A stretch of 64,000 bases of DNA from Alistipes putredinis (GTDB taxonomy: Bacteria; Bacteroidota; Bacteroidia; Bacteroidales; Rikenellaceae), in contig CP091730.1 of the NCBI GenBank assembly GCA_022009915.1, positions 930,001 to 994,000 of the forward strand. Direction: 5' to 3'. The notes under the pieces were generated by a model that worked only from the letters and a program-made list of their open reading frames with translations, ran no database searches and was not told the DNA's origin. Shown here piece after piece: positions 21,882-33,103 of the stretch. Position 1 is the stretch's first letter, and each line of letters opens with the position of its first letter. A program made the position numbers and the translations under genes.

Positions 21882-21909
21882 GATATTTCAGTTTTGGTCA
21901 ATATAATCT

Positions 21910-23189
21910 TTAACTGGCTTTCGACATTTCGCCTAACGTTTCGAACTTGGCCCTTTCGATTCTCTGGCGGGCATACGGCAGCGTTATGCGCAGGCTGCGG
22001 CAGTCGGCCTTGGACGGAGTTTCGAACATGGCGTCCGTCATCACCGCCTCGCAAATGGACCTCAACCCTCGGGCGCCCAACTTGAATTCCACCGCCTTAT
22101 CCACGATGTAGTCCAGAACCTCCTTGTCGAAAGTAAGTTTCACGCCGTCCAGTTCGAAGAGTTGCTTGTATTGCCGTATGATTGCGTTTTTAGGCTCTGT
22201 GAGAATGCGTCTCAGAGCACTCTTGTCCAACGGTTGCATGTAGGTCAGAACCGGCAGACGTCCCACGAGTTCGGGAATCAGACCGAAACTTTTGAGGTCC
22301 TGCGGCATTACGTACTGCAACAGATTGTTGCGGTCGATGTTCATTGCGTCTATCTTTCCGTATCCTACGGCTCTGGTGTTCAGCCTCTGGGCGATTTTCT
22401 TTTCGATGCCGTCGAATGCGCCGCCGCATATGAACAGAATGTCCGATGTGTTCACCTGAATGAACTTCTGCTCGGGGTGCTTGCGGCCGCCCTGCGGCGG
22501 AACGTTTACAGAGGTGCCTTCCAGAAGTTTGAGCAGGGCCTGCTGTACGCCTTCGCCCGATACGTCTCGCGTAATGGATGGATTGTCGCTCTTGCGTGCG
22601 ATTTTGTCTATCTCGTCTATGAACACAATGCCTCGCTCGGCTGCCGCGACGTCGTAGTCCGCAACCTGCAAAAGACGCGAGAGTATTCCCTCCACGTCTT
22701 CGCCGACGTATCCCGCTTCGGTGAGAACCGTCGCATCGACTATGGTGAACGGAACGTTGAGTCTGTTTGGCTATCGTTTTCGCAAGCAGCGTTTTTGCCG
22801 GTTCCGGTCGGGCCGACGAGTACGATGTTGGACTTGTCGATTTCCACGTCGCTATCGCTCTTTCGGCTCATTATCCGTTTGTAATGATTGTAGACGGCGA
22901 CCGACAAGTGACGCTTGGCGTCGTCCTGCCCGATTACGTACTGGTCGAGAAACTCCTTTATCTGCATGGGTTTAAGCAGGTTCTCCATCTTCCACTGCGA
23001 CGGTGCCGTCCGCTTCTCGGCGGCGAGTTCCGTTTCGTGGAGCATGGCGTACCCGTTTTCGATACATTTGTTGCAGATGTTCACTCCGCCCTGTCCGGTG
23101 AACAGAATCTCCACGTCGCGCCTGAGCGCCCCGCAGAACGAGCATCTGTCTTCGTTCGAACCTCCCTTGTAATCTTTTCTACCTGCCAT
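21910..23189 (-). CDS. clpX: ATP-dependent Clp protease ATP-binding subunit ClpX
   Basis: AAA+ unfoldase. Seen: N-terminal C4 zinc finger (CSFC ... CNKC), VIGQDDAKRHLSVAVYNHY, Walker A GPTGTGKT, Walker B FIDEIDKIARK, the pore and sensor regions (DVSGEGVQQALLKLLEGT) and GARGLRSI sensor 2. About 425 residues. Broken near 22690-22790 only, in runs around the Walker A helix. Overlaps the end of clpP by about 11 bases, so the two are coupled and form the ClpXP protease. Confidence 0.95.
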
Positions 23190-23871
23190 TTCCTACTTCT
23201 TTTTCGCGTTTGGAGAGAACTTCGTCGATTAGTCCGTATTCGCGAGCTTCCGAAGCGCTCATCCAATAGTCGCGATCGGCGTCGGCCGTTATCCGCTCTA
23301 TGGAAGCTCCGCTGTGTCGGGCCAGTATTTCGTAAAGTTCCCGTTTGGTCTTGATTATCTCGCGGGCTGTGATTTCTATGTCCGAAGCCTGTCCCTGAGC
23401 GCCGCCGAGAGGCTGGTGAATCATCACGCGCGAGTGGGGCAGCGCCGAGCGTTTTCCGGCTGCTCCCGCCGTAAGAAGAACGGCACCCATGCTGGCCGCA
23501 AGTCCCGTGCAGATGGTGGCTACGTCGGGATTCACTAATTGCATGGTGTCGTAAATTCCCAGACCGGCGCTTACCGAACCGCCCGGGGAGTTGATGTATA
23601 TCTGTATGTCCTTTTCGGGATCCACAGACTCCAAGAACAGCAGCTGGGCCTGAATGATGTTTGCGGCATCGTCGTAAACGGGCGCACCCAGAAAGATGAT
23701 GCGGTCCATCATCAGGCGCGAGAATACGTCCATGGTGGCGATGTTCAACTGTCTCTCCTCGATGATTGTCGGCGAGACGTAACCCTGTGCGATTGCATTG
23801 AAGTCGTGCAGTTTCAGACTGCTGATGCCCAGATGTCCGGTCGCGTATTTTTCAAATTCGCTCTTTTTCAT
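23179..23871 (-). CDS. clpP: ATP-dependent Clp protease proteolytic subunit ClpP
   Basis: Intact. Catalytic serine in GLAASMGAVLL, histidine in SRVMIHQPLGG, aspartate further on. The motif YINSPGGSVSAGLGIYDTMQ is standard. I chose the ATG at 23871 (KKSEFEKYATGHLGIS), giving 230 residues. The open frame could extend back to 23985, but the extra residues look unlike ClpP. Forms ClpXP with the next gene. Confidence 0.95.
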   Translation of the reverse strand: MKKSEFEKYATGHLGISSLKLHDFNAIAQGYVSPTIIEERQLNIATMDVFSRLMMDRIIFLGAPVYDDAANIIQAQLLFLESVDPEKDIQIYINSPGGSVSAGLGIYDTMQLVNPDVATICTGLAASMGAVLLTAGAAGKRSALPHSRVMIHQPLGGAQGQASDIEITAREIIKTKRELYEILARHSGASIERITADADRDYWMSASEAREYGLIDEVLSKREKEVGNGR

Positions 23872-24074
23872 AAGTAGAGTGTCATATAGATTCGTTCTTC
23901 GGGTTTCGACAAGCATATTTCGTGCAAACATCGGCCCGAAACTCTTTTTATTTTCAAAAAACAAGACTTCGCGCGTCGTGGGCATTTTATTGCCGCAGAC
24001 AATCGCGAAGCCTTTGATATACGGATGTTTACGGCCGAATACGCCGGCTCGTGCATCCCTCTTTCATCGGGAGG

Positions 24075-25410
24075 TTAGGCCAGCGACTGGGCGACCTTGC
24101 CGAATTCCTCGGCCGAAACGCTCTTGTTGCTGACTTTGATTTGCTTTTTGACGGCATCCACGACCTTGCTCTCGCGCAGTTTCTCGTAAATCTTGGATGC
24201 TTCCTCCTTGTTGCTCATGATATTTTTGGCGTAGGAAACGAGAGTGTCCTCGGGAACCGCGCCCATTCCGTACTGTGCGAATTGCATCTTGGCCATATCT
24301 TTGGCTTCGGCCAGTGCTTCGTCTGCCGTAACTTCTATCTTGAACTCGTCCGCGTAATGTTTCTGAATCAGGTTCCAGACTCATCATCTTGATGAATCCC
24401 GCGAAGTCCTTTTCTATCTCCTCCATCGAGAATTTGCCTTCGTTGATTGTGTAAAGCCACTTTTTTTAAAGGAATCCTTCCGGCATTTTCAGAGCTGCCT
24501 TGTTTAAGAGATATTCGCGCACCTGGGCGGTGAAAAAGATAGTCGCTCTCGCGCGACAGGTCGGCAGCGATTTGGTCTTCGATATATTTGTCCAGTCCGG
24601 CCTCGTCGGTTACGTTCCCTGCGGGGAAAGCCATTTTGAAGAATTCCTCGTTGAGTTCCGGATCGGCGAATTTGCGAATCTTGGTGATTGTGAGCTTGAA
24701 CTCGGGGTTGATGTCTTTTGAGCTCGGCTTCCTTGACTTGCAGCATGGAGGCACGCTGTGCGGGGTTTTTGTAGAGCTCGTTAATGTTCACGTCCATCTG
24801 GTCGCCGGTCTTTTTGCCGATGAACGGAGCACGCTGCTCGTCGTCCATGGAGATGAGACCCACGTATGCGTCCTCGATTTTCATATCGTCGTTATCCAGC
24901 GTGACGGTCAGCGCTTCGTCCTTCTCTACGCTGTCTACGTCCACGAGACGGCCGAAACGGCGCAGGAAATTGCTGCGGTAGGCCTCCTTCATCTCTTTGG
25001 AGACTTTGATTTTGTAGTATGTGATTTTGTCGCTTTCGCCGAGCTGTATATCGACTTTGGGAGCAAGACCGAGTTCGAAGTGGAATTCGTGTTCGGTATT
25101 GTTGTCGAAATCCAGTTCGGGTTGGTTGTCGCTGGGAATTATGTCGCCGATGAAGTCGATTTTCTGCTCCTCGACGTATTCGAAGCACTTGTTGGTAGCC
25201 GTTCTGTACGCCTGTTCAGCAGTTACGCCCTTGCCGTACATCTTCTTGATGATACCCATGGGAACCATTCCGGGGCGGAATCCCGGGATATTGGCTTTGC
25301 GGCGATACTCGCGAAGCGATTTCTCGACGGCCTCGCCGTAATCGGCTTCGGACACGGTTACTTTCAGAAGTACCGAAAGGTCTTTTGTTCTCCTGTTTTA
25401 CGATATTCAT
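24075..25410 (-). CDS. tig: trigger factor
   Basis: Ribosome-bound folding chaperone. Seen: N-terminal ribosome-binding region with NIPGFRPGMVPMGIIKKMYG, a degenerate central PPIase region (DEALTVTLDNDDMKIEDAYV), and C-terminal chaperone arms (ALAEAKDMAKMQFAQYG ... VSNKSVSAEEFGKVAQSLA). About 445 residues. At least five single-base breaks (near 25380, 24720, 24535, 24466 and 24370). First gene of the conserved tig-clpP-clpX order. Confidence 0.93.
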
Positions 25411-25453
25411 ATTGAGAGTTTTAATTATAATTTCGTTCTGAAATACAGAGACG

Positions 25454-25485
25454 CAAAAGTACTAATTTTTTTGCACAACAGCAAA
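25454..25485 (-). promoter_or_regulatory. tig promoter (-33 TTTG, 20 bases, -7 TACTTTTG)
   Basis: On the minus strand, TTTG (25485-25482), a 20-base spacer and TACTTTTG (25461-25454), the Bacteroidota consensus layout; the ATG follows 43 bases later. The best promoter match in the window. Confidence 0.7.
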
Positions 25486-25630
25486 ATATACCGCAATTTA
25501 TCGCCGTGCGTTGCAGTTGCAACCTTCATGAGTGCGGACGCGGAGCGGCGGTTCGCACGCACGGTATTTGCTTTTGCCACGAATAATCACGAATATTGCA
25601 GTGTAGAAAACAAACGCAAAATATTTTATT

Positions 25631-26806
25631 ATGGACGTAACGCAGATAAAACCCGGAATATATTATGAGGGCGTGAACGACCGGACGAAACATCGTTTCG
25701 AAGGACTTTGGCCGCTGCCGTGCGGCGTGTCGTACAACTCGTACCTTGCGGTGGATGAGAAAATCGCTCTCATCGACACGGTGGACGCCGCATTTACCGA
25801 TGCTTTTCTCGGTTCGGTCCGCCGCAGAATCGGCGACCGACCGATAGATTATCTCGTGGTCAATCACATGGAGCCGGACCACTCCGCATCGCTGCGGGCC
25901 GTGCTGAGCCTGTATCCCGACATGACTGTGGTCGGCAACCGCCAGACCATTAAGATGATAGAGGGTTATTTCGGTAAGGTGCGCTGTCTGGAAGTTTCCG
26001 ACGGCCAGACTCTTTCGCTCGGTTCGAAGACCTTGTGTTTCCACCTCGCACCCATGATACACTGGCCGGAGACTATGGTTACGCTTGCCGTGGAGGACAA
26101 GGTTCTGTTCACCGGAGACATATTCGGGACGTTCGGGACGCTCGACGGCGGCATAACCGATTCGCAGCTCGATTTCGAACGTTATCGGGACGAGATGCGC
26201 CGCTACTACTCAAACATCGTCGGCAAGTACGGAAGCGCCGTTCAGCGGTCTTTCCCGAAAATCGAGTCTTTGGATTTCGACACGGTGTGTCCGTCCCACG
26301 GCCCCGTGTGGCAGCGGCGGATTGGAGATGTGGTGGAAATGTACCGCGACATGAGTTTGTACAAGGCCGAGCGGGGCGTGGTCATCGCCTACGGCAGCAT
26401 GTACGGCAATAACGAGCAGGCAGCCGAACTTCTGGCCCGCAAGCTCGCCGGACTTGGCGTGAGCAGTATCCGCATGCACAATCTTTCCGTTTCGCATCTG
26501 TCCTACGTCCTTTCGGACATATTCCGCTTCGATACGCTCGTGGTCGGTGCCCCTACCTACAACGGAGGGCTTTTCCCGCCGATGAAGGAGCTGCTGGACG
26601 AGGTGCGCATGCGTCAGATACAAGGCCGCAGGTTCGGAGTTTTCGGTTCCTACTCTTGGGCTGGATGCGCTGTGAAGCACATGCGGGCTTTTGCCGAGGA
26701 AATGAAATGGGAAATGGCCGCCGAACCGGTGGAGTTCGCTCATGCGCATACGCCCGAAAAGACCGAGTGCGGTTTGCAGGCCCTTGCCGAGGCACTGGCT
26801 CGGTAA
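25631..26806 (+). CDS. FprA-type flavodiiron protein
   Basis: Reduces O2 and/or NO. Intact 391 residues. Residues 1-250 are a metallo-beta-lactamase-like domain with diiron ligands in VVNHMEPDHSAS and later histidines (MIHWPETM, CPSHGPVW). Residues 255-391 are a flavodoxin domain starting AYGSMYGNNEQAAELLARK, with GAPTYNGGLFPPM and GSYSWAGCAVKHM. No rubredoxin domain, so it needs an external electron donor. Fits oxygen protection in an anaerobe. The upstream gap also holds the divergent tig promoter. Confidence 0.95.
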   Translation: MDVTQIKPGIYYEGVNDRTKHRFEGLWPLPCGVSYNSYLAVDEKIALIDTVDAAFTDAFLGSVRRRIGDRPIDYLVVNHMEPDHSASLRAVLSLYPDMTVVGNRQTIKMIEGYFGKVRCLEVSDGQTLSLGSKTLCFHLAPMIHWPETMVTLAVEDKVLFTGDIFGTFGTLDGGITDSQLDFERYRDEMRRYYSNIVGKYGSAVQRSFPKIESLDFDTVCPSHGPVWQRRIGDVVEMYRDMSLYKAERGVVIAYGSMYGNNEQAAELLARKLAGLGVSSIRMHNLSVSHLSYVLSDIFRFDTLVVGAPTYNGGLFPPMKELLDEVRMRQIQGRRFGVFGSYSWAGCAVKHMRAFAEEMKWEMAAEPVEFAHAHTPEKTECGLQALAEALAR

Positions 26807-26876
26807 CATTGCTTTGCGGAAAGTTGTATAGACGCGGTTTTTCGAACGGAGATTAAAGTTAGTACCGCAGCATCTG

Positions 26877-26915
26877 AAAAAACGGGCTGTCCGACATTTG
26901 CGGACAGCCCGTTTT
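26877..26915. terminator. bidirectional terminator between flavodiiron gene and M60 lipoprotein 1
   Basis: Arms AAAACGGGCTGTCCG / CGGACAGCCCGTTTT with a seven-base loop, A-run on one side and T-run on the other. Serves two convergent genes. Confidence 0.85.
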
Positions 26916-26932
26916 ATATAGATGGCGGAATC

Positions 26933-29884
26933 CTACTTGGGGTTGTTGGTCGCCGGAATTCTGGTTCCGTCGGCGGTGATTCCGTAGACGTAAGGCGTGT
27001 AATTGGCGGTAGGAATCGTAGTCGGCGTATTTTTCGAGCAGTAGTATGTCTGCGAATTCACGTTGCCCGGGCTCGCGTTGCCGTTGCTGTCCGTCCACTG
27101 CAAGGTGGTGTACCGATTATAGAGTAAGACTCCGGTTACCGTCGAAGTTTTGGGCAGATAAATGGCCACTGTCTTGTCCGGACCGTCGCAAAGCTCGTAT
27201 GCCACTATTCCGGAGAAGCCCGAAGCTCTGACATATTGCGATGAGGTGGTCATCTGTCCTGCCGTCGGGGCGGACGAGGAGATGAACCGGTTTATGTTGC
27301 CCTCGCAGATGTACTGAATCTTGTGCTTGGGTTTGTCGTATTGCGACATGTGCGATTTGGCTTCGTCCACCATCGCCTGTGTGATTGTCATGGTGCGGCA
27401 GCCGTAGTCGTTGATGTAGACGTTTTTCGGTAGGCGAGAGGAAACGCCAGAATTCTAAGAATTCCGTAAGGTCGGTCTTGGTCAGATCGCTCATCATCTT
27501 CACGAACTCTATCTGTGCCTTGCCGTCGGAGATGCTTTGGTTGTCGGTGCTGTTGCGGGCGATGTTGTATGCGTCCCTGTACAGGTCGGGGTATCCGCCG
27601 ACGTAAGTGAAATACAGATACAAAGCTGCCAGAACGGCACCACTTTTTTCATAGTACATCGCATCCCACGAGCCGGCGCTGAAATGGTCTATGCTCTTTT
27701 CGGGGTTGAGCGCTATGTCGCGTATGGCTTGGTTGAAGAAGTCTTTGTCGGTCAGTGGTGTGGTCGCGGCTTTTTCCTTGGCGCCCCTCATGGTGTATTC
27801 GACGTATGACGAACAGATGTTGTTGGTTACCTCGGTGGTGCCGGCCCAGTTCATTCTTTTTCCCTATCTGGTTGCAGTGCCCGATTTCGTGGGCCATGCC
27901 CCAGAAGCCTTTTGCCAGATTGTCCGGATTGGCCACCAAATCGGGTCCGAATCCTACGATGTACGATGCGGCGAACATGAATCCTCCGTAGGCAGGGCCG
28001 ATGAGCAGACGGTTGCGGTGTCCGCCGGTGTTGTATTTATAGTGTCCCTGCAAGTCCTCTTCCAGCGTTACTACCGTGTCGGCCAACTCCATGTATTTTT
28101 TTGCGCCCGTTCGCCGGTCGTGATGTTCTTTTTGAAGGTTGGTTACGGTAGTGGTGAAGATGACCTTGCGCCCTACCATGTCGAACTCGGGAGCTTTCGC
28201 GTTTTCGAGCAGAGTTCCGAAACGGTTCGGATCAGTCTTCTGTGCATCGAAATAGCCGTTTACCTCGGCATCGAGGAAGTGAATCGTCACCGGATTCAGC
28301 CTGTCGTAATTGGGCGTATGTATGCGCAGATAGATTATGCCCGGAACAAGCTGCGTGGAGCCTTTCTTCTCGGGAATTTCGATGACGTTCATGCCTTCGC
28401 TGAGCGTGAATGCGCAGTTGCCGCCATAGAAGTTATTCTCCCAGTTTATCACGTCCATGTATATGGGGGTCGGATTGCCGTTGGTCTGCACGGCGATATG
28501 ATAGGTTCCGGGGCGTGTGATGCACATGCCGGTGACGTTGTCGTATTTGGTGTAGGTGTTGGTGCCGAAACGTCTCGCATCCTCGTCCGGATGGGGGTAT
28601 GCCCTGTACGAAGCGAGTCTGAAATCCGAGTTGTAGGTTCCTGCGATAAAAGCTGCGTCGCCAAGTTGCGCAGAAGCGGGTCTTCTATGTTTTTCGACCG
28701 TCTCGGAGGTTATGCCGGGCAGCACTTCGGAGCAGGAGTTGTCCGTGAATATTTCGGATATTTCGCGCAGCGCCTGTGTGCGGAAAAATTCCAGTTCGGC
28801 GATTCCTGCCAGTACGCCGGTGGAGCTTTCGCGTCCGTTTGCCGTTTTGACTCTCAGTGTGATGCTCTTGACCTGCGAGATGCCCTGCTCGCCGAAGCGG
28901 ATGGTGTCCTGCGTGTCTTTCATGCCGAAGTTATGGCTCGTAAGGAAAATTTCGGTGCCGGCCCCGGTGGTATAGTATACGTCCGCTTCGCCGAACTGGC
29001 CGTAGGGCGTCGAGGGGTAGTAGACCATGTAGTCGATGCGCGTGATGAGCTTCTCTCCGAAATCGAAAGTTATCTCGGCATTGGGTGTCGCACCGCGCGA
29101 CGGGGTTTGCCAGAACGTGCCGAGGTCGTTGTCGTTGATGTTCTCTATCGGATAGGCCGAGGCTGTCGCATTCGCCGTGGCGGAAGCGAACGGAACGAAT
29201 ATGTCGTCCGTCTCGCGTACTCGGTCCGAATCGGGCTTGCCGGCTGCCTGACGGATTTCTATCGAGGCGGAGACTCCGTGCTGCTCGGAGCGAAGCGTGA
29301 CGGTGGCGCTGCGAGGCTCGGTCGAGGTGTTCTCGTCTATCGAGAGTTCGAGCAATGCACCGTTGTTTTTGAGTTCGTATCCTATCCAGTCGCAGCTTTC
29401 GTCTATCGCTACGACGTATTCCACGTTGGCCGTCACTCCGATTGCGAGCGTTGCGGCTTTCTCATCGGTCTCCTTGCTCGTTTCGGAGAGGGTGATTACG
29501 GGGCTTTGCCCTATCTGGGTGACGAGTACCGAGTCGGATTTATCGAAAAGTCTGACGTAGACATACGAACTGCGGGCATCCAACCCCTCGTTGTCGGTTA
29601 CGCTTACGACTATTTCGCCGCCGGTCTCCGATGTCTTGGCCTCGGCGCTGAGCCATTTGTTTGTCGATGGAATGTCCACGGTCCAACTCTGGTCGCTGGC
29701 GGTCACCGATACGCTTTGCGGCGCGGCATCGGCAGAGGCGAACGAAAGGTTGTCGGCCGAAAGCACGATGCTCGTCTGATCCGGCGGAGTGGGCTTGTCG
29801 TCCGTTTCGGGGTCGTTGTTGCAGGCCGAAAAATGTCAGCAAGGCCAGCATTCCGGCAAAGAAGATGTAATTTTTCAGTTTCAT
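26933..29884 (-). CDS. M60-like metallopeptidase lipoprotein 1 (BACON, F5/8C-like, M60)
   Basis: Secreted lipoprotein; after repair of a T-run the signal ends LALLTFSAC. Two BACON-type beta domains (about residues 30-190, each ending like SVLVTQIGQ), an F5/8-type-C-like binding domain (NDLGTFWQTPSRG ... YGQFGEADVYYTT, about 205-345), then a peptidase region with HEIGH at 27877-27891, a conserved E in GTTEVTNN 14 residues later, and a beta C-terminal domain ending GITADGTRIPATNNPK. About 980 residues. M60-like enzymes cleave mucins and other O-glycoproteins. Breaks near 29825, 27855 and 27432. Has its own -7 box. Confidence 0.85.
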
Positions 29885-29930
29885 TTCGAGTATTTAGATT
29901 TAATTGTGTGCATATAAAAATATCAATTTA

Positions 29931-29938
29931 CAAATATA
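29931..29938 (-). promoter_or_regulatory. -7 box (TATATTTG) for M60 lipoprotein 1
   Basis: TATATTTG matches TAnnTTTG and lies 46 bases before the ATG, after the terminator of the preceding gene. No clear -33 box. Confidence 0.5.
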
Positions 29939-29997
29939 GCTATTTCGGCCGAAAAAAATAAAACCGCCGGAAGATATGCGATCGCGGGTTAGGGGAT

Positions 29998-30032
29998 AAA
30001 AAGAGAGGAACCCTCTTTTTGAAGGTTCCTCT
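29998..30032 (-). terminator. terminator after M60 lipoprotein 2
   Basis: Arms AGAGGAACC / GGTTCCTCT with an eleven-base loop; minus-strand T-run follows. Separates lipoprotein 2 from lipoprotein 1. Confidence 0.75.
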
Positions 30033-30054
30033 ATTCGATATGTTCTCTTTCGAA

Positions 30055-33000
30055 TTACTGCGGATTGTTAGTCGCCGGTATTCTGGTGCCGTCGGCCGTC
30101 ACGCCGTAAACGTAGGGCGTAAAGTTGGCGGGAGCGATTGTCGTGAACTGCTGCTTGGAGTAGCAGTAAGTGTACGAATTGACATTGCCCGGGCTTGCGT
30201 TGCCGTTGCTGTCCTGCCAGATGAGTGTCGAATATCTGTTGTACAGTGCGGCCGCAGTGGTCGTAGTGCTCTTGGGCAGGAAGTACGCCACAGTCTTGTC
30301 CGGACCGTCGCAGAGTTCGAAAGCCACTATGCCGGAGAAGTCGTATGCTCTGACGTAGTTCGTATATATCTGCATCTTTCCGGCCACCGGAGTCTGAGGA
30401 TTGATGAACTGTCTGATATTATGCTCGCTCAACAGCTGAATTTTGTGCTTCGGTTTTTCGAACTGGGACATGAACGTCTTGGCCTCGTCCACCATTGCCT
30501 GAGTTACCGTCATTGTGCTTCTGCCGTAGTCGCTTATGTAGATGCCTTGGGTGGGTGTGAGGAATCGCCAGAACTCGAAGAATTCGGTAAGGTCGGTCTT
30601 GGTCAGTCTCGCTCACCAACTTCACGAAGTTGATTTGCGCCTCTCCGTCCGAGATGGACTTGTTGTCGGTCCGGTTGCGAATCTTGTTGTATACGTCCTT
30701 GTACAGGTCGGGATAACCGCCTATATAGGTGTAGTACAGATACAACTGCCAGAACGGAATGGCCTTGGCATAGAACATGTTGTCCCATGCGCCTGCCGCG
30801 AAGTGCGTCAGCGTCTTGTCGGGGTTCAGGGCGATGTCGCGGATGCCGTTGTTGAAGGCCTCGCGGTCGGTGAAGCTCGTCTTGGCGTTCTTTTCCAGAC
30901 CGCCGTTCATGGTGTACATAACGTATCCCGAGCAGATGTTGTTGGTAACCTCCGTCGTTCCGGCCCATTTGAGACCTTTGGCTATCTGGTTGCTGTGTCC
31001 GACTTCGTGTGCCGGTCCCCAGATGCCTGTCGCCAGTTTGTCGGGGTTGCAAATGGTCGCGCCTGCGTCGTTGCCGACGTTATAGCCGGTGGCATACGAG
31101 GTCGAGTACATGTAGCTGCCCTGCGAGGTGATGTTGCCAGCAGCGTCGCGCGTCGGATAAATCGGACGGAAAATCATGCGGTTGCGGTGTCCGCCGGTCG
31201 CGTATTTGATATGTCCTTGCAAATCCTCTTCCAGCGATACTATTGTATCGGTCAGAGCCATGAGCCGTTTTTGCCCTGTCGCCGGTTCTGGTGTTGGCGG
31301 TCATCAGGGTTACGGGCATGGTCAGAATCGACTTGCGGGCGATGATGTCGAACTCGGGAGCCTTGGCGTTGGCCAGCAGCGTCTCGAAACGTTCGTCGGC
31401 CATCGTGCGCACGTCGTAATAGCCGTTCACCTGAGCGTCCATGAAGTGTACCTTAATCGGTTTGGCCTCCTTGTAGTTGGGCGTATGGTAGCGCAGGTAG
31501 ATGATTGACGGTGCGAGTTTGTAGTTGCCCTTCTTTTCGGGAACTACTATGGTGTTGATGCCTTTTTTAAGCTGGTAATAAACGTTGTAGCCGTAGCAGT
31601 TGGTCTCCCAGTTGATTAGGTCGATATACACCGAAGCCGAAGGCTCTTCGTCCATGCCTATGTGATAGGTGCCGGGTTCGAGAATGCACATGCCGGTGAT
31701 GTTGTCCCACTTGGTGTAGGTGTTGGTGCCGAATGCTTTGCTGTCCTCGTCCGGATGAGGATAAGCGTAGAACGTTCCGACGCGGAACTCCTTGTCGTAG
31801 GTGCCTTCCGCAAGGCCGACGGCTATGGATCTGAGCAGCGAATCCTCCACATGCTGCGCCTGCTCCGCACTTATGCCCGGGAGCAGCTCGGAGCACGAAT
31901 AGTCGGTGAAGATTTCGAGCACGTCTCTGAGAACGGGCGTGCGGAAGAACTCCAATTCGGCTATGCCGGCCAGAACGCCTGTGGAGCTTTCGCGGCCGTT
32001 GGCGGTCTTGACTTTAAGAGTCACGGACTGAACGCCTGCAATACCGGTCTCGCCGAAACGGATGGTATCCTGAGCGTCTTTCATGCCGAAGTTATGGCTC
32101 GTAAGGAAAGTCTCGGTGCCTGTTCCCGTGGTGTAGTAAACGTCCACTTCGCCGAACTGGCCGTAGGGCGTCGAGGGGTAGTAGACCAAATAATCTATAC
32201 GCGCGGCCGGAGTAGTTCCGAAGTCGAAGGTAATCGTGGCCGGAGAATCCACTCCGCGCGAGGGGGTCTGCCAGAAAGTGTTCAGATTGTTGTCGTTGAT
32301 GTTTTTCCACCGGATATGCGGATGCGCTGGAAGCCGTCTCCGCACTTGCGAACGGTATGAATATATCGTCCGTTTCGCGGACGCGCTCCTCGGCTGCCGC
32401 CTGCGTAACGGTTACCGTTGCCGATACTTTGTTCTGCTCGGAGGTCAGGGTAACGGTCGCGGTTCTGGATTCCGTATTTATGTTCTCTGCCACCGTGAGC
32501 GCTACTTTCGCTCCGTTCTGCTGTATCTCAGAGGCAATCCAGTCGCAATCTTCCGGTATGACCACGGTGTACTCCACATTGGTTGTAACGTCCACCGTAA
32601 GAGTTTCGCCCTCGGCCTTGGCCTCATACTGGTCCTCGGCCACTTCGATTGCAGGCTCTTGGCCTATCTGGGTCACGATAACCGAATCCTTGGCATCTTC
32701 AAGATAAAAGTAGATGCAGGCGGAACGCGATTCGAGTTCTTCGTTGCTGCTGGCTCCGACGGTCACGGTGCGTCCGCTCTTGTCCAAAGCCTGTTCGCTC
32801 TGCTGGGCAGTCTCGGAGACGATTATCCATTTGGCATCCGACGGCACCTCCAAGGTCCATTCGTCGCTGGTGGCCGTAACGGTTACGGTGTGTTTTTCGT
32901 CGGTGGCGTCGGCCGAAAAACTCAGCGTCCGCGGGGAAACCGATATGCTCGCCTTTACGGGTGGAGTGGGCGGATCGTTCGGATCCGTTGCAGGGTCCTT

Positions 33001-33060
33001 TTTCGCATCCCGAGAGGAGCAATCCCACCGAAAGCAAAGTGTAGAATAAGTTTTTTTCAT
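30055..33060 (-). CDS. M60-like metallopeptidase lipoprotein 2 (BACON, F5/8C-like, M60)
   Basis: Paralogue of lipoprotein 1 with the same domain order and long stretches of near identity. The signal after repair is SVGLLLSGC. Two BACON domains (about 40-225; SVSPRTLSFSADATDEKHTV), F5/8C-like domain (NNLNTFWQTPSRG), peptidase with HEVGH at 30995-31009 and E in GTTEVTNN, and a C-terminal beta domain ending GVTADGTRIPATNNPQ. About 1000 residues. Breaks near 33050 and 33002 (signal), 32305, 31275 and 30606. Starts 43 bases after lipoprotein 3 with no terminator between, so probably one transcript. Confidence 0.85.
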
Positions 33061-33103
33061 TTGTTGAAAGTTTTTAATTGGATAATAATTTCGGATTTGG
33101 TTT

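Noticed and set aside
25471..25668. Small plus-strand frame before the flavodiiron gene
   Set aside because: It overlaps the tig promoter and the start of the flavodiiron gene, and has no conserved feature or suitable codon use.
27691..29961. Very long open frame (about 756 codons) on the plus strand opposite M60 lipoprotein 1
   Set aside because: It mirrors the codon bias of the real minus-strand gene, has no recognisable domains, and crosses that gene's signal peptide. Similar antisense frames lie opposite murF-alr and sdhA.
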